A stretch of 11,096 nucleotides of DNA, from NCBI GenBank assembly GCA_000310025.1, contig FN649737.1, positions 1,901,300-1,912,395 of the forward strand. The letters are read 5' to 3'. A program made the translations under genes and the position numbers. The notes below the pieces were generated by a model. That model saw nothing but the letters and a program-made list of their open reading frames with translations. It did not search any database and was not told where the DNA came from. Of this stretch, positions 1 to 8,676 are shown piece after piece (within the stretch, counting starts at the first letter, position 1; the number at the start of each line of letters is the position of its first letter). This DNA is from Ectocarpus siliculosus (Eukaryota > Sar > Phaeophyceae > Ectocarpales > Ectocarpaceae).

Positions 1-45
1 CGGCCGACACAAAGCGGTTAATCTAGCACCCACCTTCGTCTGAAA

Positions 46-113
46 CGGGGGTGGGTAAGGTTTAGGTTTAGGATTAGGGTGAGGGATACCCTCTAAAACC
101 CTAACCCTAAGCC
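46..113. repeat. Degenerate telomere-like repeats, head to head
   Basis: The first half carries G-strand units of the TTTAGG/TTAGGG type (for example GGTTTAGGTTTAGGATTAGGG, starting near 59). After a short spacer at about 87-89 the second half carries C-strand units (AAAACCCTAACCCTAAGCCC, 96-115). The units are imperfect and there are only about four on each side. The G-then-C order equals two telomere ends joined head to head, or a fold-back of such sequence. It could also be chance low-complexity sequence, but the unit match on both sides makes that less likely. Confidence 0.55.
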
Positions 114-409
114 CACGTTTGCCCGTTACTGCTGTGTGCAAAACGATGTACTGCTGTAGTCATGTGACGTGACATACACCCATTCCCCCCCTTCTGCGCG
201 CGGGGAGTTTCGAAATTTCGAAAGTCTACCGGGAACGCTCTGGGACTGAAGTGTTTGCTTTCAAAGGGATCCCGGCGAGAGGATGATCGGAACCCCACGA
301 AGGCAGGCTTTGGCACGACCCCTGTCGACCTATCGAGTAGAAAATCGGCCCGGAACTTCGTCCTACCGCAGTACATACACTGCCTGCGTAGAGCAACAGG
401 AACGATGTG

Positions 410-434
410 TACAGCAGTAGCAGATACTGCTGTA
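410..434. repeat. Perfect hairpin TACAGCAGTA / TACTGCTGTA
   Basis: Two exact 10-bp inverted arms (410-419 and 425-434) flank a 5-base loop. The same TACTGCTGTA string recurs at about 148-158, so the local sequence has repeated ACTGCTGT units in both orientations. It has no associated U-tract and no known function. Confidence 0.5.
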
Positions 435-751
435 TGGGTGATGTGGGACCACAACATCACCGCTGCTATCGAATAACTCAACAAAACTCTCTACCTACTA
501 GAGATTGAGTTTCCCAACTCGAAACATATCCGAGGCGCCGGGTCTGTGCTACCCCTACATCTCAGCATTGGATCGCCGGTCCCAGCTCTAGGTCTACCCG
601 CACGGCCCTGGGGGCGGGGCCGCAACAACATTTATTTGTTGTTTGAATGGACTTCGCACCTTGTTGGCGCTGCCCTCGATGCCAATCGCCACCAAAGGCT
701 TGTCCGATTTCGGTGACCGCAAGTTACCGATGCGGAGCGGTGCTTCCGCAC

Positions 752-1645
752 TCACATCCATCGTCCTTGATACACAAGGCCACGCTGTTGGTGTTGGTCG
801 GCTGGTGTTGGCGTTGTCAACCCTAGCTGTTGCGTCGAAAGTCGAAAGAGACTAAGATGGGTACTGGTGTCTGATCTCTCTCGCCCATTGGCCAAAGTGT
901 ACGGTGCAGGCTTCGATGGGCCGCTGTCCGGCCCTCCTTCGGCAAGGCTCGGGAGCCCTACAGGAGATGATCTACAGACGCACCCAAGTAAGCTCTGACC
1001 TCCACCACCCCAGTGTCCGGCTACACCGCAACCTAGATGTTGACCCTCGGCTCGTCGGTGTGTTAGAGACGGCCAGCTCGGGTTGGAAGCGAAGACGTCT
1101 GACGATTGGTTGGTTCGCACCCGAGACATCGCAGGACCGGAATACAGCTCGCACCACGGGCTAGTATTAGCGCAGAGTGCGAGTTTCTGAGCTGCACCCA
1201 AGTGCAAACACCCGCGTGGGGATGAGCACAGGGGTTGCACGAGAGAGATAACTCGTCGTATGTAGAGTACTGCACCCATGAGGGGAACAACGGAAACGCT
1301 GCCGTGTGCGAGACTCACGACCTCGTGTTGACGTTCCTTTGTGCCAGCAGTGGAAGGCACCATGTAATGAATCCCCAACAACAGCTTCGCAGCAGTCACC
1401 AAAGCTCTACCGAACTTGGGAATACGGCGGCGTGTCCAGCAGCAACGCTTCTGTGAACTTACAACCGCACGTCTGGTGGTGAACTGCAGCCGTGAGAAGG
1501 CGCCGTATTCTTGTTGACGAGGGACGAACAAGTGCGTGACAAGCCGCACTCCCTCCGAATGAAACGAAACGATGGAGTCCAAGCAAGCATCCCCCATCTG
1601 CACGCACTGCAGCGCACAGCGCCAAGTTTCGGCGCAAGCATACAT
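752..1645 (-). other. Long unexplained ORF, 297 codons
   Basis: This is the longest uninterrupted reading frame in the window, ATG to stop on the minus strand, about 340 bases downstream of the RPL35 stop and in the same direction. I recognise no domain in it. The product would be rich in Ser, Arg, Leu and Cys, with a somewhat more protein-like N-terminal 100 residues and a low-complexity Gly/Ser/Pro C-terminal half. Codon usage is mixed, unlike the GC-ending codons of the RPL35 exons. It could be an exon of an unknown gene, a remnant of a transposable element, or a chance ORF in stop-poor GC-rich DNA. I do not claim it as a gene. Confidence 0.2.
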
Positions 1646-1968
1646 GCAGACATCACCAGAAAATGTCAGCCCCCCACCAAAAAAGAAGGATATTTGGTTT
1701 TCATGTTTTTTTTTTTATTTCCCAGAGCGAAACAAGGCAACGACGAGCACGCACGAGCACGCCATCACATCGCCATCACTTGCAGCAAAACCCTCCTCTC
1801 GTCCTCCTACTAATCAACTCCGAATGCTACAAGCACAGGCCCGCGAACAGGCGCCGGCACGCAACTAAGCAGCAGCACAACACGTGTGCTACCAACAGGT
1901 ACGAATCAAGTCCGTGGAGGTCTTGTCAGAAGCGGCATGGCCACAAACACCATTCTGCGACGACGACG

Positions 1969-1986
1969 AATAAACGGGCGTTTATT
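1969..1986 (-). terminator. RPL35 poly(A) signal within a two-way AATAAA palindrome
   Basis: On the minus strand AATAAA lies at 1986-1981 and shares its first base with the last base of the RPL35 stop codon (1988-1986). It is the left arm of an inverted repeat, AATAAACG-GG-CGTTTATT on the plus strand, so a second AATAAA reads on the plus strand at 1969-1974. The signal could define a very short RPL35 3' UTR. The plus-strand copy has no recognised gene to serve. The palindrome is plainly visible; its use in polyadenylation is inferred. Confidence 0.55.
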
Positions 1987-4900
1987 TATGCCTTAAGGGC
2001 GTAGCAGCGCCTGGGGAGGTTGTCCAGCTTCTTCTGCTGGCGGTCGGTCTTGATGGCCAGCTGTGGCAACGAAAGGTGTTCCAAGCGAAGGGAATTGGAG
2101 GAGGGAGGCGTTAGTCATTGCTATTTCTGTGCCTGTCCCGAACGACCATACTCTCTTCAGACGTAAAAAAACCGTGTTGCGAAACAGAACGGAGGAATGC
2201 AGAGCTGGCTGTTGACAACGTACAACAAACGCTTGCGAGTGATACATAACGTCACAGCGCGGTGCGAGAGCCAATCTGCCCCTGCTTTTCGGCATTTACA
2301 CCCTTTTTGTTGTGGAGCAATCGAGAGCTTAAAGCATCTATGGCACACTGCGCGTTAGCCAGGTTTTGGGTAACCGTTGTATCCCAACAAATCCTTCAGC
2401 TTCCCTCATGGCTATAATGAGATCTTTCAAACAAAGGGATAATTGCCCCCAAGTCTCGTCATCCATGGCTCGAACTCCTTGTGAGAGCTGAACTACAGTA
2501 AATGCTTCACAGTGAACACAATAATGGCACGTGCCGCTCTTCCGTTACGCCGATCACCCGTCCCTTTTTCCCATGCTGCTACCACACCACTGCACTCTGC
2601 GCAGGAAAAACGGGAGCTATACAAGAGCTTCCGTCCCAAACATCATTGGTCGACACCCCCCCCGTCAAACAGAGGCCGCGAGGTTGTGCTTGTGCCACCT
2701 ACCACGCCATTCTGTCTTTTCCAATGAACGTACTACATATACTACCTGGTCAGGGTTCAGACGGCGGCGGATGGCGCGAGTCTTCTTGGGGCGAAGGTCG
2801 AGGGGCACGTACTTCATGTCCTCGTAGTACTCGCGGAACTGCCACGCAAGCGGACAGCAGCCAACAGGGCGTTCAACGCAGAAGGCGGTCGGGGGCATTA
2901 AATCGTCAGCGCCGAGTCAGTTCCTGCATCTCCTGGCCATCAAAACGACGCGCTCCCTTCGCGACAGGCTGCTGCCGCCGCTGGGATTACATGCAATGCG
3001 CCGTGACTCATGTGCAAACAACTGGTGCACACGGTATTCAGTTTTTTAGTCACAAGAGACCAGTGTATCAAGAGCGTGAAATCCTCAAAGAGTGATGAAG
3101 CAAATAACATGACATGTACGCAAGACGGGGCTAAAGCAAACCTGATGGAAAAAAAAAAGTCAAAGGGGTGGCTCTAGGCAATAGCCGCGCCAAAGTCGGC
3201 CTTCCACCAAAAGGAGGAGAGGGACTACAGTTTCCACACCGAACAGCGTTTGGGCCCATGCAAGACAGCGAGCTCACCCTCTGCTTCTGCGACTGGTGGT
3301 AGACGGTGAGGGTTCTCGCGATCTTCTTGCGAACGACCGCGATCTTGGCGAGCTTGGAGGCAGCGCCGCCGGTCACCTGCGCTACGCGCAGCTGAGGTCA
3401 AGAAATAACGCAAAGAGTGGGGGGGGGGGGGAGAGGGAGGTGTACTCATGTAAACGCATGCCGTAGTAGTTCGGCCATCGACCTCGCCTTTCTAAAATGC
3501 CGGGACGAGAGACGGGGGGGGGGGTGAGGCGTACTCTCACGCTTTGCATTGTTTTGGCGGTTGGACCATTGACCACGCGTCCTCGAGAGGAGCATTGTTC
3601 CCGCAGTACCGATCACCGATGGCCAATCGTTCCTCCCTACTCCGCCGAATGTGGCTCAAAAATGTTTTCCATCTCCTATCAGGGTAGGGGGGGGAGAGCA
3701 CCTAAAACAAATGTCAAGAGAAAAGCAAGCAGACAAGAAAAAAATAGCGGATGGGCACCACAGAAATATTGCGGCGACTTTGCCGGCTATAACAGCACAA
3801 TACCAAGAGAGGGGCAAAACGAGTTTCAACAAGCATATAACAAACGCGGGGGAATGTTTCACTGTGTTTTTTCACGGTATGAGATCGGCGGTGGCCTGCG
3901 AAGGACTGAATCCACAAGATCACCGTGCACGAACGCCGAAGGCAAAAACAATGAAGAGCGTTGGAGCTATGCGTAGAGATTTATCGATAAGGATCTTCAC
4001 GCTTACCAACAGTCGCGCCCTCTTGTTGTACCTGCGTTCGTCACAAAAGATGTGCTCCTTACATGCGCCCATCGGAGATTCAGACTTAGGGTTTCGGACT
4101 GTGGGTGATGTGCTCTTCACGTGTGTCCATCATATATCGGAGAGTCCAGACTGTGCAACAATATGTATCACTTGATACGTTTTGTTATACAGTCGCACTC
4201 TCCGACACAAAAGATGGGGCGCATGTTAGGAGCACATCACCCACAGTCCTCATCTCCGGGACATGATGGGCGCACGTGAGAAGGAACACAAATTTGGTGA
4301 CCAACGCAGGTACAACAATGGCGCGCGACTGTTGTATGTAAGCGTGAAGACCGTTATCAGAAGGATTGGATCGCCCGCCAGCACAACACCTCCCCTTGGG
4401 CTAGCAGGAAGCGATTGGTGGCACGGAGTTCAATAATTGTGATTATATTATTTATTCATTTATGGTACAAGAGACTCACCACTTCTCGTATGGTACCACC
4501 ATGTTTGTTTTTCTTTCATCTGTATATAGACTGCTGCGGGAGATACGCGCAGAGATCCTGCATAACCTTCTCGACAACCACTGTACACGCTTCATTTCTC
4601 ATTGTCGTCGTCGATCCTACGGCACTTGTGTTGTTGGCTCAAGGGGTGGTGTTTAGCTCGCGGGCGATTGTGTCCTTTTCGACTAAAAACACGTGTTCGT
4701 TCTCATCGAAAAAGGCAAGTCGTCAGGGAGCTCAAGACCACTCCCCGTGACAAGAGGAAACGCCGTAGGATCAATGACGACCAGGAGGAATGAACCAAGT
4801 TCAGCAGCGTGTGTTACTTTTGTTGACGAGACACCCACCCCCCCTTTATTGAAACAGAGACGCAAGTTTTAGGCGTGAATCGTACTAGCTGATGTGTTTT

Positions 4901-7900
4901 GTACGGACGAGACCCAGAAACACGTGTTCGTTCTCATCGAAAAAGGCAAGTCGTCAGGGAGCTCAAGACCACTCCCCGTGACAAGAGGAAACGCCGTAGG
5001 ATCAATGACGACCAGGAGGAATGAACCAAGTTCAGCAGCGTGTGTTACTTTCGTTGACGAGACACCCACCCCCCCTTTCTTGAAACAGAGACGCAAGTTT
5101 TAGGCGTGAATCGTACTAGCTGATGTGTTTTGTACGGACGAGACCCAGAAGGTCTAACAGACAAGTGTGTGTTTCCAATAAAAAAACACAATAAAAAAAC
5201 GACAACAACAAATGTTGATGGTGGTCATGCCGTCGAGTTGTCGGGCAAAAAAAGAGGCAAGACAACAGACAAACAGACGGACGACCGGCGGCAAGCCGTC
5301 GCGGTCTGTGACGAAGTAACCTAGGTCACGTCCTTGCATGCAGGAGGGGGGGGGCTCCCCGCTTCCGTTCTCAACCCTCAAGCAAGATACAAACAAAACA
5401 GTAAAAGCTAGGTTGGCACTACCATAAGTGAAAACCAAGAAAACCGTCGGCTTGCTCTTACAACGGAATACATGACTACTATGACGTTTAACAGCTGTGG
5501 AAATCTATTCGTAGACATTCTTCTCGGTAAGGGTCTGCACATGTACCAACTTTGCCGCCCTCTTCTCATAATTGCATTGATCGCACAACAATATGCCCTC
5601 CGGTCTTCCCTGCACCATCATGTTGTAGAGAACCACCACCCCGAAATCGCTATCCGGACGGCGCTGGCAGTAGTGCCGTCGGGACTGCGATTGCACATGG
5701 CCAATTCTCCACAACATGATGGCGCAGGGAAGAAGGAGGACGTATTGTTGTGCCATCAATGCAATCACGACGAGAGGGCGGGAATGTTGGTACACGTGCA
5801 GACGCTTACAGAGAGGGATAGGATCGCCCCGCGAGCAAATCTGCAGTAACCGTGTGAGTGTGCTGTTGTGGGTGTTCACGAGACAACCACACCCCGTCTT
5901 TTTGTGCGCCGCCTTCGCGAGAATACTAAGCACTAGTTGTGAAATAGAGAGGGGGGGTTCGCAACCCAAAACCCTAATCCCTACTAAAACCAGGACAAGT
6001 ATCCTCGCCAATGCTTCTAGTTTGTCATCCTGTATAGGCCCCAGCATCACTTGCTTTTCCTACTTGTGTATAGACTTGCGTACCTGCAATTGTTTTTTGC
6101 CTGTTTTTTTACACGTAAACAGCGGCGTTTTACTGCTGTGGGAGAGCGATGCGCAGACGTCGACAATATGGCAAGTCACGCTGCTTCCCACGTATCATCA
6201 TCGGCGGCGACGACGACGGCGAGAGACACAGATGTCGCTTTCATCGGGACCTCGCAAACTCTCCGCCCCCTCTCGCCCCCCAATCAAAAAAAAATAATAA
6301 AAAAGTTCAAAGTCGAGAACGGCCTTTTCATCAACTTCAAGCACCAGGTCACTTGGTGCAAATACCTGTTTTTTCCTCCAGACGTACTTCACCCGTAGGG
6401 CTGAAAAAAATCGATGTTTTCCTGCGTCTTGAGGCTTTTTCAACCCGTGGTCAACAGCGAGAGAAAGCCATCAAAATCTATTATCGTGCGAGCTACATGT
6501 AGATACATACACATGCACAAGACGATGCGCACTCTTACCGTCTGGAGCTCGGTTCGGAGCTCGGTGAGCTTGGCGGTAAGCTCGGCCTTCCCGAGTTTCC
6601 GGAGTTCGTGTGCCTTGTCCGAGCCTAAGTTTAGACAAAAAAACAGGTACAGGTGTGTGTGTAGATAGTCGGGGGGCAAACAGACACACCGTTAGCTTGT
6701 TGAGGGGTGAAAAGAGAGCGCGGTTGCAGTAGATTGTTCAAGGTGGCAAGAAAGCAACCACGGCGGGAGTCGTTCAACAACCATAGATGAACTATCGGAG
6801 CAGCGAGAAGCAGCCTTAGGAGCACTGGTGGCGAGAGATGGTTCTGAACCACGGTGGGTGGGAGCTCTAATGACAAACGCCAGCAAATGTCCGCATATGC
6901 TACTGGGGGGGAGTTGAGGTTAGGCAAGGGAGTGTTCAACGACGAGAACGAGGTCCAGGAATGCTGGTGGTGGTTCAACCGGACAACCTTCGATGCAGAG
7001 CGCAGAAAGTTGGTTCCTGATTGCGGGTATGTGCTGCTGCAGAGAGGTGCTGCAAGTGGTATCCATCCCCCCTCCCTCAGCATGCTTGCTGAATACAAAG
7101 AGGCACACGCGTGTTTCGTTCCAAATGAAAAAACTCGCAACGCCCGCTCCCCTGCATACAGCAGTAGTGGGCCCTGTATAGTGCCGGCATGTGTCTAGAG
7201 ATTTGACCGGCATTTATACCGGGTCACCGGCACTTTTCAAAACAGGGATAAATACGTTTAAGCGTGGGAGTGGATAATCGTGTCCAGGAATTTGACCGGC
7301 ACTTATACCGGACTTGAGGAAAAATAAATATACGCACAGAAAGACTATCCATTCGAGATAAACCCACATTCTGCCGGCATTATACCGGGTCACCAGCACT
7401 TTTCAAAACAGGGACAATTAGGTTTAAGCATGGGAGTGGATAATCGTGTCCAGGAAAATGACCGGCACTTATACCGGACTTGAGGAAAAATAAATACACG
7501 CACAGAAAGACTACCCATTCGAGATATACCCACAGTCTGCGCAGCACTATTCAATCGGCAAATACGCGGATGTATACACGGTAACACTCTGTCATGGTGT
7601 ACGGGTGAACCTCACAGCAATAGACCCTGACATGTGTGCCATCCCCGTAGTTAGCTCACAGCTCACACAACAAGAACGGCTTTGAACGCCAAGGTCACGA
7701 GATGATGTCTTTTTCCTTGGTATGGAGTATTTGAGGTCGAATAATATTGCTGTTGATAAGCGAAACGTCGATTGCATGGGCTCTCAACCAAACCAAAGCT
7801 GATGAATCCTCAGTGGGATGTACCTCATCGTGTTGTATAGGAAATAGAGTACAGATACAAGTACACATGGCAACTCGCGCAGCAGTACCGACCGCTGCCT

Positions 7901-8402
7901 CTAGACGAAGAAACGACGCCCAAAAGACTCCCAGCAATGGAGCCGCCAGGCGATAGCGTCGAAATGCTGGGGCGTACGTACGGCAGTGCATAATTAGCAC
8001 CACCTATGCATATGCAACGCTGTGTCTGCTGCTGCTGTGGGAAAGTTGTTTCTCTCAGGAAGAGGGTGGTGGCTAGAGAGGTTGCGCAGCCAAAGGGTAA
8101 AATACACTCTTTTTTTCACTGACAGCAGAAGAGCGAAGCACACACGGAACTCGACGTCACGGAATGCCAAGGTCGGGGAAGGATCAGGACGCCCGCCCTA
8201 CGCAAACGTCGGCACCGAGACGCCCGAGCTATGGGCACAACTGGCCACGCAAAAGCAGCAACGATGTACACTCCTGCTGTCACCACCCTCTTGATCGAGA
8301 CACTCCACAGCCACCGACCGCTATTGCTCGAAAACTCCACACCTCACCACCTCCATGCACTTCACCCGTGACCCCGGGCCTATTAGCCAGGCACTCACCC
8401 AT
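1986..8402 (-). CDS. RPL35: 60S ribosomal protein L35 (uL29), five coding exons
   Basis: This is the eukaryotic cytosolic large-subunit protein L35 (uL29 family), which binds 25S/28S rRNA near the peptide exit tunnel. Coding exons in transcript order are 8399-8402, 6539-6624, 3278-3391, 2746-2838 and 1986-2060. They join in phase to 123 codons, the same length as human RPL35 as I recall it. The N-terminal part begins [17 protein letters not shown] and forms the first helix (residues about 5-30). Then come [20 protein letters not shown] (36-55), the family core, the basic block [16 protein letters not shown] (80-95), and a C-terminus ending in RRCYALKA. All introns are GT-AG; intron 1 is phase 1 and the others phase 0. 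Acceptors end in TTAG, TCAG, GCAG and ACAG. Exons 2-5 are firmly placed by homology. Exon 1 is inferred from one ATGG followed by a consensus GTGAGT donor. The long introns (1774, 3147, 439 and 685 nt) are unusual for a ribosomal protein gene and are swollen by repeats. Confidence 0.93.
2061..2745 (-). other. RPL35 intron 4
   Basis: A 685-nt intron with donor GTAGTA after codon 99 and an acceptor ending CCACAG before codon 100. It holds no recognisable RNA or mobile element. A 14-nt string, GTGGAGCAATCGAG (2312-2325), recurs at 9403-9416 in LSM5 intron 1 with weaker similarity around it, so a small dispersed repeat may be present. Confidence 0.85.
2839..3277 (-). other. RPL35 intron 3
   Basis: A 439-nt phase-0 intron between codons 68 and 69, with donor GTGAGC and an acceptor ending TGGCAG. 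It contains an A-homopolymer at about 3149-3158 (plus strand) and nothing else that I can identify. Open frames here are extensions of the neighbouring exons. Confidence 0.85.
3961..4385. mobile_element. Fold-back (MITE-like) element, copy A
   Basis: The core, 3986-4358, is a long imperfect palindrome centred near 4171-4172 on GTATCA-CT-TGATAC. Its ends match in inverse orientation, starting GATAAGGATCTTCACGCTTAC at the left and with its near reverse complement at the right. Inner landmarks such as TTGTTGTACCTGCGTT and ACTGTGGGTGATGTGCTC pair across the centre. Within the left arm the GATGTGCTC block occurs twice, about 58 bases apart. Flanks outside the palindrome (3961-3985 and 4359-4385) match those of copy B, so the mobile unit is probably longer than the palindrome. 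It has no transposase, so it would be non-autonomous. I could not define a target-site duplication. Confidence 0.75.
4570..4838. mobile_element. Third imperfect palindrome (fold-back element)
   Basis: The inverted arms meet at ACACGTGT near 4692. Left-arm landmarks CTCGACAAC (4570-4578), GATCCTACGGC (4613-4623), GGTG-TTTAGCTCGCGGGCGA and CCTTTTCGACTAAAA are mirrored on the right by GTTGACGAG (4822-4830), GCCGTAGGATC (4761-4771) and CTTGAGCTC/TTTTTCGAT in reverse. The arms differ in length by about 12 bases, so they have diverged. It is not clearly related to copies A and B. No coding capacity is credible. Confidence 0.6.
4687..5148. repeat. Tandem duplication, two 231-bp units
   Basis: Unit 1 is 4687-4917 and unit 2 is 4918-5148. 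They differ at only two positions that I can see (4821 T against 5052 C; 4848 A against 5079 C), so the duplication is recent. The unit starts at the centre of the neighbouring palindrome and covers its right arm plus about 90 bases of flank. Because 231 is a multiple of three, the same open frames reappear on both strands (for example V-I-D-P-T-A-F-P-L on the minus strand). These are repeat by-products. Confidence 0.95.
5497..5840. mobile_element. Fold-back (MITE-like) element, copy B
   Basis: A palindrome of about 290 bp centred near 5668. GTCTGCAC at 5533-5540 pairs with GTGCAGAC at 5796-5803, and the centre forms a tight hairpin around GCGCTGGCAGTAGTGCC. Because the arms mirror each other, both strands show similar open frames (a YQ..RPL..IAL.AQQY pattern); these are by-products, not a gene. 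Outer-arm landmarks ACCAAC..GCCCTCTT and CCATCATGT also occur in copy A, and the right flank ends GGATCGCCCC like copy A, so the two belong to one family. Confidence 0.75.
6625..8398 (-). other. RPL35 intron 1
   Basis: A 1774-nt phase-1 intron, provided exon 1 is ATGG at 8402-8399. The donor is GTGAGT and the acceptor is a T-rich tract ending CTTAG. It splits the glycine codon (G|GC) of residue 2. The only repeat seen is the 167-bp tandem pair at 7207-7539. Sequence from 6640 to 7200 and from 7540 to 8390 shows no recognisable gene or RNA. Confidence 0.65.
7207..7539. repeat. Tandem pair of 167-bp units with CCGG-bounded motifs
   Basis: Copy 1 (7207-7373) and copy 2 (7374-7539) are collinear, with roughly ten differences and one single-base deletion. 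Each unit carries two versions of CCGGCAYTTATACCGG, so four occur at about 7207, 7296, 7374 and 7462, spaced 78-89 bases. This suggests an older duplication of a half-unit. A degenerate inverse version (TGTATAGTGCCGGCA) lies just upstream at about 7176-7190. No coding sense is evident. Confidence 0.92.
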
Positions 8403-8676
8403 GGTGTCTAGCTGCTGTGTGCCCTCGCTCTGGGAGTGATCACGCGCGCGCTCTCTCCTCGCCCATCCACACGAGGCGCCGCGCGCGCGCCCCGGGGTTG
8501 TTACCGTTCTGTCCCCGAACCATAATGCCTTCGTGACGTTTTCCACTACTACAGACTGCGAGAGTCCGGTTGTCCAAGGCGTTGCCAACAAGTCTACAGG
8601 ACTTGCTGACCTCTGCTGTGTAGAGATCAACAGACTTCCGCCCCTGCTACTGCTGTATTGCCGCAAGGAGGGAGAA
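8403..8676. promoter_or_regulatory. Shared divergent promoter region, RPL35 / LSM5
   Basis: This 274-bp interval separates the two divergent start codons and must contain both 5' UTRs and both core promoters, if the RPL35 first exon is correctly placed. It has CG-dinucleotide runs at about 8441-8451 and 8475-8495, including GCGCGCGC stretches and a CCCGGGG block. A TGACGT core resembling a CRE/ATF site lies at 8534-8539. The RPL35 start has a strong context, GACACCATGG. I see no convincing TATA box in either orientation. Transcription starts cannot be placed from sequence alone. Confidence 0.6.

Larger units (their letters stand above)
1..1968. other. Region downstream of RPL35 without a recognised gene
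   Basis: No conserved protein or RNA gene was recognised here on either strand. Visible content is a degenerate telomere-like inverted block near the left edge, a perfect 10-bp-stem hairpin at 410-434, GC-rich sequence around 600-625, one long minus-strand ORF (752-1645) and an A/T-homopolymer patch at about 1677-1722. The part after the RPL35 poly(A) signal must include the end of its 3' UTR. The rest looks intergenic, or could be intron of an unrecognised gene. Confidence 0.6.
3392..6538 (-). other. RPL35 intron 2, repeat-rich
   Basis: A 3147-nt phase-0 intron between codons 30 and 31, with donor GTAAGAGT and an acceptor preceded by a pyrimidine-rich stretch ending CCTCAG. It carries two related fold-back elements (about 3961-4385 and 5497-5840), a third palindrome with a tandem duplication (4570-5148), G-homopolymers near 3419, 3516 and 5345, and a short telomere-like C-strand patch at about 5967-5980. 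Its ORFs fall in these repeats or are short and unrecognised. Confidence 0.85.

Noticed and set aside
1110-1130. tRNA T-arm-like string GGTTCGCACCC
   Set aside because: The loop lacks the TTCRA pattern, and no D-arm, anticodon arm or acceptor stem could be placed around it.
4683-5103. Repeated 60-75 codon ORFs on both strands
   Set aside because: They arise from the 231-bp tandem unit, whose length is a multiple of three. They carry no recognised domain and lie inside an RPL35 intron.
5505-6050. Minus-strand ORF of 181 codons and its plus-strand look-alike at 5472-5849
   Set aside because: The two translations resemble each other because the DNA is a fold-back palindrome. This is repeat symmetry, not a gene pair.
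6186-6200. Possible C/D snoRNA C-box (ATGATGA on the minus strand) in RPL35 intron 2
   Set aside because: No D box (CTGA) was found at a suitable distance with flanking terminal pairing, so there is no support for a snoRNA.
7508-7517. Alternative RPL35 exon 1 (ATGG followed by GTAGTC)
   Set aside because: The phase also fits, but the donor is poorer, it lies within a tandem repeat, and it lacks the GC-rich promoter context of the 8399-8402 candidate.
8533-8676. Upstream in-frame extension of LSM5 (48 further open codons)
   Set aside because: The extension begins with GTG, not ATG. Position 8677 is the first ATG in this frame and matches the LSm5 family N-terminus, so the upstream part is 5' UTR.
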